A stretch of DNA of 64,000 nucleotides, from NCBI GenBank assembly GCA_940746715.1, contig CALNWN010000003.1, positions 62,001 through 126,000 of the forward strand. The letters run 5' to 3'. Under the pieces are notes generated by a model. It had not been told where the DNA came from. It saw only the letters and a list, made by a program, of their open reading frames with translations, and made no database searches. Position numbers and translations under genes: made by a program. Positions 32,713-43,911 of the stretch are shown here, piece by piece (the stretch's first letter is position 1; the number at the start of each line of letters is the position of its first letter). The stretch is from an uncultured Paraburkholderia sp. (GTDB taxonomy: Bacteria; Pseudomonadota; Gammaproteobacteria; Burkholderiales; Burkholderiaceae).

Positions 32713-33569
32713 AGCTTGAGCCTCTTGTTGAACTGGGTTGCTGTTGAAAAATGCGTGCGGCGTCTCCTATCGAAGTTGCCGGTATTGGCGACATTTCGAA
32801 TGTCGGTATTTGTCAGAGCAGCCCATCGACCGAGGGCAGGCTGATTAGCACTCCGTAGCGTAGCGATCCGCAACCTGGCCGCTCGTCCGCGGTCCATCTG
32901 TTCCGTGAGCCCCGTCGTTCTAGAAAGATTATCTAGAATTAAATAAAATGTATTGTAGGGGTAAACACCTGGCTCCAGTCCGGCCTCCGACTAGGGGCTG
33001 AACTACTGATAGATGGAGGGGAGGCCTAGAGTCGAAACAGATTCGCCGAATCTCGGTGCAGTCAGTTGACTTGAACGCAACGTCGCTCGCCGGATCGACA
33101 TGGGGACATGTGGCGTTGCCGATCCCGCAGATGCCTACCGCTGTTGGCGCCTCTGGGCTGAATGCGATCGGGATTACGCGAAGTCTCGAAGACCTCACAA
33201 GCAGCCGCCCATTCCGTCAAGCACGAGCGGCCGATGTGGGTCGGTCTTAGCCGACGGCATCAGGCACAGTTGGACCATCGGCGGGCATCCGCCGGTATGC
33301 AGGCGCACAAAGGGCTGAGCTGCTGCCGCGCATCCCGTTTCTGGCATTGTCGCAGTCTTGCCTGAAAAGGCGACGTGAAGTTCATAACGGCTACCTTTCA
33401 ACACGCAACCTCCGACACATACCGCTTTGGCGGCCGCTGACCCTCTCGAAGGCACACGCCCGCAGGCTCATTGCATGCGCCCGGAAGCATCTCCGTTCGT
33501 CAGTTCGGCACCTGTACCGTCTCGCCGCGTCGATGCATGACGAGCGGATAGAGATTGCCCGTGCGTCCC

Positions 33570-34155
33570 AGGAGAAACCGATGATACGGTGATGCGAGCT
33601 TTCGAGTTCCTGGGGATGCGAAGGAGTACCTGCCAACCCCAGATATCCGGGCGACGCGAAGACGCCGAGCGAGAGCTCCGTTACGCGCCGGGCGACCATG
33701 GATTGGTCGTTTGGCTCACCTCCACGCACGACGCAATCCACGTTCTCGCCGATGATATCGACGGTGCGGTCACTCACTCCCATGTCCAGTTGAATGTCGG
33801 GATAGCGAGCAAGGAATGCAGGAAGCGCTGGGATGAGGATCAGGCGGGCGAACGGGCTCGGCACGTCGACGCGAAGGCGACCGCGCGGTGTGGCCAATGC
33901 GCTCGAGAGGCTCGTCTCGGCGTCGTCCATATCGGCAAGCAGTCGGACCACACGGTCGTAATACGCGATGCCATCTGGCGTGACATTGATCTTGCGCGTC
34001 GTCCGGTTCAGCAGTCTGACGCGCAAGCGCGCTTCGAGTTGCTGCACCAGATGCGTCACGGTGGTCTTGCTCATATGAAGCGTTTCTGCCGCCTTCGTGA
34101 AGCTGCCTGCCTCGACTACCCGGACGAAAGCGCGCATTGCGTCGAAGCGGTCCAT
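33570..34155 (-). pseudogene. LysR-family regulator, truncated/frameshifted C-terminus
   Basis: 'MDRFDAMRAFVRVVEAGSFTKAAETLHMSKTTVTHLVQQLEARLRVRLLNRTTRKI'; reading breaks down after 'HHRIIGFSWDAR' near 33590. Confidence 0.75.
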
Positions 34156-34176
34156 GACTGTTTCCTCGTGCTTGAA

Positions 34177-34197
34177 CTGTTTGCATTCTACAAACAG
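34177..34197. promoter_or_regulatory. Inverted repeat CTGTTTG-N7-CAAACAG between divergent lysR-like and ridA-like genes
   Basis: Perfect 7-bp arms; intergenic 34156-34271. Confidence 0.55.
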
Positions 34198-34271
34198 TGA
34201 TGGACAGAGTTGACCGTTTATCGCGCGCGCGGGTCGGTAGAGTGGGGCTCATCGAAACCAATGATCAATCA

Positions 34272-34682
34272 ATGGAGGTGGAAGTGGGAAAGCGCGATGT
34301 GGTATTTCCGCCGGGACGTCGGGCGCTCTATGAGCGCAACCGGTACTCCCCGGCCGTGCGGGTGGATGGGTTGCTGTTCGTTTCGGGTCAGGTCGGCAGC
34401 CGCGAGGACGGAACGCCTGAGCCGGACCTGCAGGAACAGGTGCGGCTCGCTTTTCGGAACCTGAATGCGATCCTACGCGAGGCCGGATGCACGTTCGACG
34501 ATGTGTTGGACGTCACAGTGTTTATGGTCGATCCGCAATCGATCTTCGAGCGTGTCTGGAAGGTCGTGCCTGAGTTCTGGGGCGATGCGCCGCATCCGAC
34601 GCTCACCGCAGTCGGAGTCACCTGGCTTTACGGCTTCGACTTTGAAATCAAAGTCGTTGCGAAGCTTCCGCTCTATGATTGA
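34272..34682 (+). CDS. RidA/YjgF-family protein
   Basis: 'VDGLLFVSGQVGSREDGTPEPDLQEQVRLAFRNLNAILREAGCTFDDVLDVTVFMVD'. Confidence 0.92.
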   Translation: MEVEVGKRDVVFPPGRRALYERNRYSPAVRVDGLLFVSGQVGSREDGTPEPDLQEQVRLAFRNLNAILREAGCTFDDVLDVTVFMVDPQSIFERVWKVVPEFWGDAPHPTLTAVGVTWLYGFDFEIKVVAKLPLYD

Positions 34683-34981
34683 CGCGTTGGTTCAGCGAAC
34701 GGGCGTCTTTTCTTGACAACGGGCCTAAGGTTTGCGACTTTGGAACGACCGCTGGACCTCGATAAGAGACGTACTTCGGGACCGGTTTCGAAGGTCGGCT
34801 TGGGGTCGGTTGGGCGTCTTCCCCGACGGCCAATTGCTGCAACGACGGCGGAGTGAAGAGGTGCATCGCTACGAAGCTCGAGCCTCCGACTTCCTTTCAT
34901 TGTTCCGATCATGTCTGAGTCGTTGAAAGGTCTATCATGGGAACTGGGAGCTTCCATGCGTTGCCAGCATCCGAACATCGA

Positions 34982-35833
34982 ATGAAGCCACTACGCAATA
35001 CCGACTCCGTCCTAGGGGAGTGGTACGTCGACACCGCGTGCATCAATTGCGGCGCATCGCGTCACGTCGCGCCCGGGCTTATTGCCGAACGAAACGACAA
35101 GAGCGTCTTCGTTCGGCAGCCGGTCACGCCCGAGGACCAGCTCGCTGCCTGGCGTGCAGTGTTGATATGTCCTACGGCATCGGTACGCAGCGAAACGAAG
35201 CAGCCGCGCCCGAGCGCTGCGATCTTTCCGCAGCAAATCATACCGGGGGTATGGCGCTGCGGATTCAACGCTCGGCCGTCGTTTGGCGCGCATTCTTATT
35301 TCGTGGCGCGGCCAGACGGCAATCTGCTGATTGACTCACCGAGGTATGCGGCGGAACTGGTGAAATGGTTTGACGCTTCCGGGGGAATTGCGCATATCCT
35401 TCTGTCGCACCGTGACGACGTCGCGGACGCAGACAAATACGCGCGCCGGTTTCGAGCCCGTGTCTGGATCCACCGCGAAGACAGGTCGGCTGCCCCCTAT
35501 GCGACGGATCTGCTCGACGAATCACCACCGATCGTCGCGGCAGGTGTACGCGCAATCCCGGTACCCGGGCACACTCGGGGTAGCGTCGTGTACCTGCTTG
35601 AGGATCGCGTCTTCTCGGGGGATTCACTTGCCTGGAGTCCGCGTGAGCAGGACCTCGTTGCGTTCAGGGACGCGTGCTGGTATTCATGGACCGAACTCAC
35701 GGAATCGCTCGGCAAGCTGGCCGCGTATCGTTTTGAATGGCTGCTTCCTGGACATGGCTGGCTCGCGCACTTGCCGGCACACGAGATGACGGCTCGTTTG
35801 CTCGCGTTGGTCGCTCGTATGGGAAGCGGTTGA
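34982..35833 (+). CDS. Ferredoxin-like N-terminus plus MBL-fold hydrolase
   Basis: 'YVDTACINCGASRHVAPGLI' (ferredoxin-like) and 'HILLSHRDDVADADKYA', 'PVPGHTRGSVVYLLEDRVFSGDSL' (MBL). Confidence 0.85.
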   Translation: MKPLRNTDSVLGEWYVDTACINCGASRHVAPGLIAERNDKSVFVRQPVTPEDQLAAWRAVLICPTASVRSETKQPRPSAAIFPQQIIPGVWRCGFNARPSFGAHSYFVARPDGNLLIDSPRYAAELVKWFDASGGIAHILLSHRDDVADADKYARRFRARVWIHREDRSAAPYATDLLDESPPIVAAGVRAIPVPGHTRGSVVYLLEDRVFSGDSLAWSPREQDLVAFRDACWYSWTELTESLGKLAAYRFEWLLPGHGWLAHLPAHEMTARLLALVARMGSG

Positions 35834-36006
35834 AGTCGCTGGAACGGTGCCATCCCGCATGACGCGCCTTCAATCCGTTAGCTTCTCGGCCTGCAATGAG
35901 GTGGCGATACTCGGACAAAACTGGACTTTCCCAGCATCGCTCTTTCAATCGTCGGCTATATACCCCGTAACTGGCCATCACCGGCAAGAGCAAGACGTCG
36001 CCGAAA

Positions 36007-36590
36007 GTGGAGATCCTTAAGCCGCTCGCCTCGGCGATCGCCATCGGCAGCGGCGGACCTTTTGGTGCAGAAGGGCCGATCATCATGACGGGCGGAGCGA
36101 TCGGTTCGCTCATTGCCCAATACTTTCACCTGTCGAGCGCAGAAAGAAAGGCGCTTCTGGTGGCGGGCGCGGTGGCCGGCATGACCGCGGTGTTCGGCAC
36201 ACCCGTTGCGGCTGTGCTGCTCGCCATCGAGCTCCTGTTGTTCGAACTTGCGGCCTCGCAGCCTTCTGCCGGTCGCCATCGCGTGCGCTGTGGCGGGTTT
36301 CACCCGGCCGCTGCTTTTGGGCAGCGGTCCTTTGTTTCCGCGGCATACGTTGCCGCTCGGCCCAATGGGTCTCGTGTCGTCGCTCGTCGCAGGCGTGATT
36401 ACCGGTGCGTTGTCCTGGTGTCCACGGGGCTCTACAAGGTAGAGGATATGTTCGGCAAGCTACTGATCCACTGGATGTGGTGGCCGGCATTGGGTGCAAT
36501 CGCAGTCGGTATCGACGGCTATTTTCAGCCACGCACGCTCGGTGTCGGATATGCGCAATTCGCACTAGACGAACAGGCAACGAAGGTGCG
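36007..36590 (+). pseudogene. ClC-type chloride channel fragment, two frameshifts
   Basis: 'IAIGSGGPFGAEGPIIMTGGAIGSLIAQYFHLSSAERKALLVAGAVAGMTAVFGTPVAAVLLAIELLLFE' then 'RPRSLLPVAIACAVAGFTRPLLLG' in another frame. Confidence 0.85.
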
Positions 36591-36604
36591 CAACGAATGG
36601 GAGA

Positions 36605-36967
36605 TTGGTGATGCGGCAGCTTGGTCGGCGACGCGTGATGTTCAACTTGAACGGGATCGATTGCCCGAGAATAGAGCGAGAATTGATGCCGAGATTGCAT
36701 TGCAGGAGCGAGCGCGAGTCTTCGAGTATCAGCGTACATCGGAAAAGAAGTATTCGAGAATATGATCGGTTACATCATGAAGATGGAGAGATCCGATGAT
36801 GGCCCGCATCATTTCCATTGCATTTTCTTCTTTGACGGTCAGAAGGTGCAGAGCGTCAAATATCTCGTGAAGAAAATCGAGGCGTACTGGTCAAGACGAT
36901 CGATACACGTGCGCATGGCGCCGTTGTTTTCAAGGCAAATAAAGATGGAGCCTGGCGAATGAAATGA
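36605..36967 (+). pseudogene. Small conserved hypothetical remnant
   Basis: Changing frames; C-terminus 'VLVKTIDTRAHGAVVFKANKDGAWRMK*'. Confidence 0.35.
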
Positions 36968-37160
36968 GCTCGCTGTTGAACCGGTCGGCCGCCTCGATGA
37001 ATGGCGCGTGACCCACTCCTTCGTACATTGAAAGGAGGGAGTTCTTCAGCACCTCGCTCAGGCGCGAGGCCAGCGTCGGTTTCACGAAGCTATCGTGCGT
37101 TCCGTGGCTCACAAGAACCGGAACCGGGAGAGAAGCAAGTAGTTCGTCATAGACGAGTGC
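36952..37160 (-). pseudogene. Alpha/beta hydrolase C-terminal fragment
   Basis: 'LVSHGTHDSFVKPTLASRLSEVLKNSLLSMYEGVGHAPFIEAADRFNSELISFA'. Confidence 0.65.
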
Positions 37161-37176
37161 GCAGTTCAGTCGCCCA

Positions 37177-37686
37177 AGCGTGTCGCAGTCCTATGTGATG
37201 AAGTGCGCGGACGGCAAATGGCTCGCGCTGCACATGTCGTCGCCGGAAAAATTTTGGACGGGCCTCGCGACCGCGATCGGTCAGCCGGAACTACTGCACG
37301 ACGCGCGCTTTGCCGATCGTGCGGGATGCATCGCGAATCAGGAAGCGCTGATCGAAGTGCTCGGCGCGGTGTTCGCGCAGAACGATCGCGCTCACTGGTG
37401 CGCGCGCCTGGAAGCGAACGACGTGCCGCACGCGCCGATGTACGACGCGAGCGAAGCGCTCGATGATCCGCAGGCGCGCCATCTCGAACTGCTGGTCGAA
37501 ACGACGCATCCCACAATGGGTCGTTTCCGCACGGTGCGGCCACCGGTTTCGTTCGACGGCGTACGCACGACCGACGTAGTCGCACCGCCGACCCTCGGCG
37601 AGCACAACGTGCAACTGCTGGACCCGCTGCGTAAGGATGCGAGACGGATGCGGGCCGACTCACTCGATGGCAGCGAAGCAGCATAG
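37177..37686 (+). pseudogene. CaiB/BaiF CoA-transferase C-terminal fragment
   Basis: 'SYVMKCADGKWLALHMSSPEKFWTGLATAIGQPEL', 'LEANDVPHAPMYDASEALDDPQ'; N-terminal half missing. Confidence 0.75.
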
Positions 37687-37731
37687 CCTCAGGAACCGCT
37701 GCAGAACCACGAATATATTGGAGACCTCGCC

Positions 37732-39093
37732 ATGGAACCGACTAACAGTGCGCTGACGCGCAGCGGCCTCGACGGCCCGCCGTCCGAAACGATGAACAAC
37801 GACACGGTGAATGCGGAGGCAGAAAGACTGTTCGGCCGCATCGCGCGGCGGCTGATTCCCTTTCTGTTTCTCTGCTATGTGCTCAACTACATCGACCGCG
37901 TCAATATCAGCTTTGCCCATCTGCAATTCCGCGCGGATCTCGGCTTGACAGAAGCGTCTTATGGGCTTGGCGTCGGCGTGTTCTATATCGGCTATGTGTT
38001 GTTCGAGGTCCCGAGCAATCTGCTGCTGCGCCGCATCGGACCGCGCCGGATAATAGCGCGAATCATGGTGCTGTGGGGTCTCGTGTCGGTGTCGATGATG
38101 TTCGTGCGCAATCCGACGCAGTTCTATATCGCGCGCATTGCGCTCGGCATCGCGGAAGCGGGGTTCTTTCCGGGAATTGTCTACTACCTGACGTCATGGT
38201 TTCCGGAGCGCCATCGCGCGAAAGTACTGTCCGCGTTCGTGCTGGGTATTGCCGTCGCCGGTATCACGGGCGGCCCGGTTTCCGGCTGGATTCTGGGCAA
38301 TGCAGACGGCTGGCACAGCTTGCATGCATGGCAATGGCTCTTTTTGCTCGAAGGCGTTCCACCCGTGCTCGTGGGTCTGATCGCGCTCTGGTATTTGCCC
38401 GATTCCGCCGCGACCGCGAAATGGCTAACGGCGCAGGAAAAAGCCATTGTCGAGCGCGAACTGCAAGGCGTCGCACACCGCGATGCGCATGGCGGCGATC
38501 ATCGCATCGATCACTTTGGCGCCGCGCTCAAAAACTGGCGGGTGTATGTATGCGCGTTTGGCTACTTCACCATTACGTGGGCGGGCAGCGTGCTGAACTT
38601 CTGGGCGCCTTCAGTGATTCGGCAAGCGGGCGTCGCCAATCCTTTGCATATCGGGCTCATATCCGCGGTTCCGTATCTGATCGGCGCGATCGGCATGACG
38701 CTCGCGGCCCGTCACTCGGACGCAACCAACGAACGCCGGCTGCATTTCGCAAGTCTCGCGCTGGTGTCGGCGGCCGGGGCAGTGCTGCTCGGCACAGCGC
38801 ACGCGTCGTTCGCGCCGGCGCTTGGGGCGCTTGCGCTCGTCGCGATCGGCTATCTGTCGTGCACGGCGATCTTCTGGACGATACCGGCGAGCTTTCTCTC
38901 TGGCACTGCATCGGCAGGCTCGATTGCGCTCATATCGAGCATCGGGCAACTCGGCAGCCTCAGCGCGCCTACCGCCATCGGCGCATTGACAGCAGCGACG
39001 CATGACATCAGCGCGGGCTCTTACCTCGCGGCGGGGGTCCTTGCGTGCGGCTCTGTCGTGATTGCGGTTGCGATGCGCCACATGAGGGGTTGA
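37732..39093 (+). CDS. MFS transporter (ACS family)
   Basis: 'FLFLCYVLNYIDRVNISFAHLQFRADLGLTEASYGLGVGVFYIGYVLFEVPSNLLLRRIG'; intact 453 aa. Confidence 0.93.
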   Translation: MEPTNSALTRSGLDGPPSETMNNDTVNAEAERLFGRIARRLIPFLFLCYVLNYIDRVNISFAHLQFRADLGLTEASYGLGVGVFYIGYVLFEVPSNLLLRRIGPRRIIARIMVLWGLVSVSMMFVRNPTQFYIARIALGIAEAGFFPGIVYYLTSWFPERHRAKVLSAFVLGIAVAGITGGPVSGWILGNADGWHSLHAWQWLFLLEGVPPVLVGLIALWYLPDSAATAKWLTAQEKAIVERELQGVAHRDAHGGDHRIDHFGAALKNWRVYVCAFGYFTITWAGSVLNFWAPSVIRQAGVANPLHIGLISAVPYLIGAIGMTLAARHSDATNERRLHFASLALVSAAGAVLLGTAHASFAPALGALALVAIGYLSCTAIFWTIPASFLSGTASAGSIALISSIGQLGSLSAPTAIGALTAATHDISAGSYLAAGVLACGSVVIAVAMRHMRG

Positions 39094-39892
39094 TCGATGC
39101 GGCGGGCAGCCGGTTGTTCGACTTGCAGTTCGTCGCTGCCTGGCTGGTCGGTCAGCAAAGCAGGAAGGGGCCGGATGATGACCATCCCTATGGACATCGA
39201 CGCTTCGAAAATGCGGCCTCTTTTTTTCTGGGGCTGCTCCTACTTGCTGTTGGCGTTGGAATGCTCTGGACCGCCTTTGTGAAGTTCCGTCATCCCGGGG
39301 CGATACCGCGTGTACATGTGGCCGCCTTGTGGGTCGCATCGGTCGCACTTGTCGCGAAAGAACTGCTCTTCCGCTACATGCTCGCAGTTGCCAACCGTGC
39401 TCGTTCGAGCATGCTAGCCGCGAATGCCTGGCAAGCACGGTCGGATGCTGCGTCATCGCTGGTTGCATCTGTTGGCACTTGCTTGGCTACCCGATTCTCG
39501 ATCCGGTCGCGGTGCTTATCGTGGGCATCATAGTGACTCGCATGGGTTGGCAATTTGCATGGGCCGCGCTGAATGACCTGATGGATCGCGCGGCGGACGC
39601 GGACGAGGTGGCAGCTATTCGACAGACGCTAGCGGCAATGCCTGCAGTCGCGGGCTTTCACGACCTTCGAACGCGCAAAATGGGCGACATGGTCGCGGTT
39701 GACGTGCACCTCGAAGTCGATGCGGGGTTGTCGCTGGTAGAGGCACACGATGTCGCGGCGGCCGTACAACGCGAGTTGATCGAAAATCACCCGGTGCTGA
39801 CTGTGATGACGCATCTAGACCCCGTGGGTGACCCGCTGCCCGTAAAGGCAATAACGGATCGCCATGAACACGGACTTAGCTTGTCAAGCTGA
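39094..39892 (+). pseudogene. Cation diffusion facilitator, N-terminus lost and one frameshift
   Basis: 'LIDAAGSRLFDLQFVAAWLVGQQSRKGPDDDHPYGHRRFEN' and 'GYPILDPVAVLIVGIIVTRMGWQFAWAALNDLMDRA'. Confidence 0.8.
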
Positions 39893-39971
39893 CTCGCGGA
39901 CACCAAACAGCTCACCGGTCTAGCCCCCTGATCCTGACTGAGCGCTGTGTACCCAGCTACGCAAGCGGCCG

Positions 39972-40996
39972 ATGACTTCCCTGAGGAACCTGATGTTCGA
40001 CACCCTGATTTCGCAGTTCGGCAACGCCGTGTCGTGGTTGCAGACGCTGCTTTTTATGGACGTGGTCCAGCCGATCCTCTACAAGTTCGACTGGATGAGC
40101 TATGAGGAGGACACCTACGACGCGCTCTATTGGGTGATCGTCGGCGCATTACAGGTCGGGCTGACCTATGCCGTGCTGCGTCCGCTCGAAGCGATATGGC
40201 CAGCCGAGGCCTGGCGCGACCGCAAGGCGTTGCGCTGCGACGTCTGGTACACATGGCTCGCCAAACTCGGAGTGCTGAATCTCGCGTTCTTCTTCATACT
40301 GCAGCCGATGTTCCGCCACTGGCAGAGCCTGATGGCGATCCATAACGTGCCGAATCTCGACGTGGACAGCCTGTGGCCCGGTGTTACCGACAGGCCATCG
40401 TGTCGTTTCTGATCTATCTCGTCGTACTCGACTTCGCTGCCTACTGGTATCACCGCTGGCAACATCGCTTCGGCGTTTGGTGGGAACTGCATGCGGTCCA
40501 TCACAGCCAGCAGCAGATGTCGTTCTGGTGCGATGACCGCAATTATTTCATCGACGACTTTCTCAACGCGGCGTTTCTCGCGGCTATTTCTCTCTTTATC
40601 GGCGTACAGCCATCGCAGTTCGTCGTGCTCGTGGCTGTCAGCAACTCCGTGCAGAACGTCCAGCACATCAATGTGCGGCTGCCCTTCGGTCCGGTGCTGG
40701 AGCGCATCATCGTGAGCCCGCTGTTCCATCGCCGCCATCACGCCATCGGCTATGGACACGAAGGCACGCGCTACGGCTGCAACTTCGGCGTGCTGTTTCC
40801 GTGGTGGGATATGCTGTTTCGCAGCGCGTCCTGGAACAAGAAGATGGAGCCGACCGGTATTCGTGACCAGTTGACCGCGCCGGAGGGCGAGGGGCGCGAG
40901 TAAGGAGCGGGCGTGATCTCCCAGCAGTGGCATGCGCTCGTGCGCATCGCGCAACGCCTGCGCAGCAAGCGCATTTACGTGGATGCCGCGTCCTGA
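39972..40996 (+). pseudogene. Sterol desaturase/fatty-acid hydroxylase family, one frameshift plus in-frame TAA
   Basis: 'AAYWYHRWQHRFGVWWELHAVHHSQQQMSFWCDDRNYF', 'RRHHAIGYGHEGTRYGCNFGVLFPWWDMLF' (His boxes); frame change near 40385, TAA 40901-40903 followed in frame by 'GAGVISQQWHALVRIAQRLRSKR'. Confidence 0.8.
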
Positions 40997-41274
40997 CTTC
41001 GCTCGCTCCATCCGCATCGACGATATGTGCGTTCGGCACCACGCGTCCGCTGACTTGCCCGTGCTGGTGCTCGATACTGTTCCGAAGGTCCGATGTACGC
41101 CATGTTGCAGCCTTTCGAATTTCTGTGCTTCGAATGTACGGTCGAGACGATCGCCGCGCTCGGTCGTCGGGCGCTAGCCGGCCCAGTAGCCGCCGATCGC
41201 AAACATTGTTCCGCGGCCACTCGAGAGACCGAAAATGACGCACCTGCCGACATCACCGGTAATAGGGAAACACA

Positions 41275-42101
41275 ATGATCGATTTGCGCAGTGATACCGT
41301 TACCCGTCCGACAGCGCCGATGCTCGCGGCGATGTCGGCGGCCGAAGTCGGCGACGACGTCTTGGGCGACGACCTCACCGTTCTGCGTCTACAGGCCACG
41401 CTAGCCGAGCGTACCGGCAAGGAGGCGGGGCTGTTTTTCCCGAGCGGTACGCAAAGCAATCTCGCCGCGTTGATGGCGCACTGGGCGCGCGGAGACGAGT
41501 ACATCGTCGGGCGGCAGCTTGCTCACACTTACAAATACGAGGGCGGCGGCGCGGCGGTGCTCGGCAGCATCCAGCCGCAACCGCTCGAGAATGCGGTCGA
41601 CGGTTCGATCCCGCTCGAAAAGATCGCCGCCGCAATCAAACCGATCGGCGATCACTTCGCGCGCACGAGGCTGCTAGCGCTGGAAAACACAATCGGCGGC
41701 AAGGTGCTGCCGGCCCATTACGTCGCCGACGCGACGCAGCTCGCGCGTGAGCGCGGCCTCGCGATCCACCTCGACGGCGCTCGCGTGTTCAACGCGGCGG
41801 TCGCGTCGGGCGAGCCGTGCTGGTCGGCAGCCGCGCGTTGATCGACGTCGCGCATCGCTGGCGCAAGGTGCTCGGCAGGTCTCGAAACGATCGAGCAGGT
41901 CAAGGTGCAATCGGTGGCGACCAACATGGTGTTCGCGCAGTTTCCGCAGCGCATTGCGCGCCGCTCGAGAAGTGGCTCAAGGAACGCGGCATCCTCACAC
42001 AGATGCTGTATGCGTCGCGCTTCGTCACGCACAAGGACGTTTCGCGCGACGATATCGATACGTTCATTGCCGCGGTGAAGGGTTATTTCGCCGCACGTTG
42101 A
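41275..42101 (+). pseudogene. Low-specificity L-threonine aldolase, internal deletions/frameshifts
   Basis: 'MIDLRSDTVTRPTAPMLAAMSAAEVGDDVLGDDLTVLRLQATLAERTGKEAGLFFPSGTQSNLAALMAH'; PLP-lysine region after 'GEPCW' missing; C-terminus in other frames. Confidence 0.85.
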
Positions 42102-42425
42102 TCCAGGAGTGAGGCGTGCTGCGGCCCCCGTAGCCACAGCGCACCAGAATGTTATCCCATTTGGGGATCGGCTCACGCGATGCAGGGCTGCGCGTCTGGA
42201 CACTGAATTAGCCGAGGAATTGCTCTTCACCATGCATGTAATTCTTCGGAGCTTCATCGCTCATCATGCCATTTGCAATGCCATCGAGCTTGAAAGTCGT
42301 TCACCCTGCACAATGACGCAGAGCGGGCGCCGCAGGGCATTCGTTCGTCTGAGGCGCAGAGTTGGACGGCCAGAGCTCGCCTTAGAGCCGCCATCGACCT
42401 CCGCGTCGCTTCAACGGCCGGAGAG

Positions 42426-42545
42426 GGTCGGGTTGCGTCAGCCCGCTCTTCAAATTCATCGCCGGAAAGCCGCCAGTGGAACTCCGCTTCCCGGAAGCCG
42501 CCAGTCGGCAGTGCGTACTCCCGACCCACAACGGCCCTCTGCCTT
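42426..42545 (-). repeat. Dispersed repeat copy B (inverted relative to copy A at 13608-13725)
   Basis: Reverse complement aligns with copy A, e.g. GCTTTCCGGCGATGAATTTGAAGAGCGGGCTGACGCAACCCGACCC vs GCTTTAGGGCGATGCATTTGACGAGCGGACTGACGCAGTTCGACCC. Confidence 0.7.
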
Positions 42546-42618
42546 TCTTGAAATCGGCCATTCGCGATGAGTCGGGGATAACTGGTCACTCACACCCTTC
42601 TGGTTGAACCTGTGCCCC

Positions 42619-43558
42619 CTACAAGTCACCTGCAGAAGCAGGCAGGTGACATACCTGCTGTATGTACCTCTCCAAACCAGCGGCGAGCGCCGCGAAAGTC
42701 ACTGCGCAGCGCGCGCTTTCGCGCAGATCCTCGTGCATGGCGATCCATGTGTCCATCTTCAGCGAGAATTCGCCCCGTAGCACGCGTACCAGCGCTTCGT
42801 CCCGTGCGGCCAGCGCCGATTGACACATGCCAATGCCGAAGCCCGCTCGGATGGCCCCTAACTGGGCGAGGTCGCTGTCGGCACGAAACGCAAGGGCAGC
42901 GCGCGAGAACATGGGGAATTGATCCAGCAGTCGGCGAATGTACGCGTTCTCGTGGTCGAAGCCGATGAGCGCATGGTAGGACAACTCATCGATCGATTTT
43001 GGCGTGCCATGCGCGACCAGATAGCGTTCGTGAGCATGTAAACCAAGTTCGATGCCGCCTACGCGCCTAGCCACCAATGCGTCCTGCGTGGGCCGGAGCA
43101 TGCGCACCGCGATGTCCGCCTCGCGATGCAGCAAATCGTCCACCTTGTTTGACAGAACCAGCTCGATGATCAGTTCAGGGTGCTCACTTCGCAGCGTCGC
43201 GAGGATTGGCGGAAGCACCTCTACGCCAATCACCTCGCTGGTGCTCAGTCGCACCGTGCCACGAACGCCTGACCCATGGCTGCTGGCCACCCGGAGGAGC
43301 ACCGCGGAGGTCGCGGCCACGTTTGCCGCATGGCTTCAGTTCGAACGCGGCATCGGTGGGAGCGAAGCCATCGAACGAGCGAGTGAAGAGCTTCAACCCC
43401 AGCGCCGATTCAAGGCTGTCGATGTGACGGCCGACCGTCGGTTGGGTCAGGCCCATCGTGCGCCCGGCCGCCGACAGCGAACCGGTCTCCCGCACCGTCA
43501 AAAAGGTGCGGTACCACTCCCAGTTCGGTTCGCTTTCGCTTTGAGTCACGCTATGCAT
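42619..43558 (-). pseudogene. LysR-family regulator, one frameshift
   Basis: 'WEWYRTFLTVRETGSLSAAGRTMGLTQPTVGRHIDSLESALGLKLFTR' and, in another frame, 'GSGVRGTVRLSTSEVIGVEVLPPILATLRSEHPELIIELVLSN'. Confidence 0.85.
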
Positions 43559-43911
43559 TTTTATATAGAGACGATGCCATTCTAGGCGATTTACGTATGC
43601 CTGTCTACTTGGCAATCTTCGGTCTCCTACAGCCAGATCGATCGAAGTCCACGGAGCGAACAATGGATATCGCAGCCACCATCGTCCGGACGGCGCCCCA
43701 CCACGGTGACTGCGTAGCAACCGTGTGGGTGAAGCGGGCAGGCAAACGTCGTGTTCGCCGCAGCCGTCGCCGCGCTTGAGGCATGGCTGTGGGCTCCCGT
43801 TCAACCCATTTTCGACGGCTACGTGCGGGCGGTGATCGCTCGTGCCTCGTCGATCGCCGCTGTGATCCTTCGCAAGCTCTCGTTTTGAGATTCCAACCCG
43901 GGAGAATAGTC

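Noticed and set aside
31492-32844. 450-aa plus-strand ORF opposite the LivK-like gene
   Set aside because: Antisense mirror ORF; the minus-strand SBP has a signal peptide and family motifs.
26838-40903. Genuine genome-wide stop-codon recoding
   Set aside because: Intact genes have normal stops, one in-frame stop is TAA (40901), and most affected genes also carry frameshifts; only the narrower amber-cluster observation is kept as a lead.
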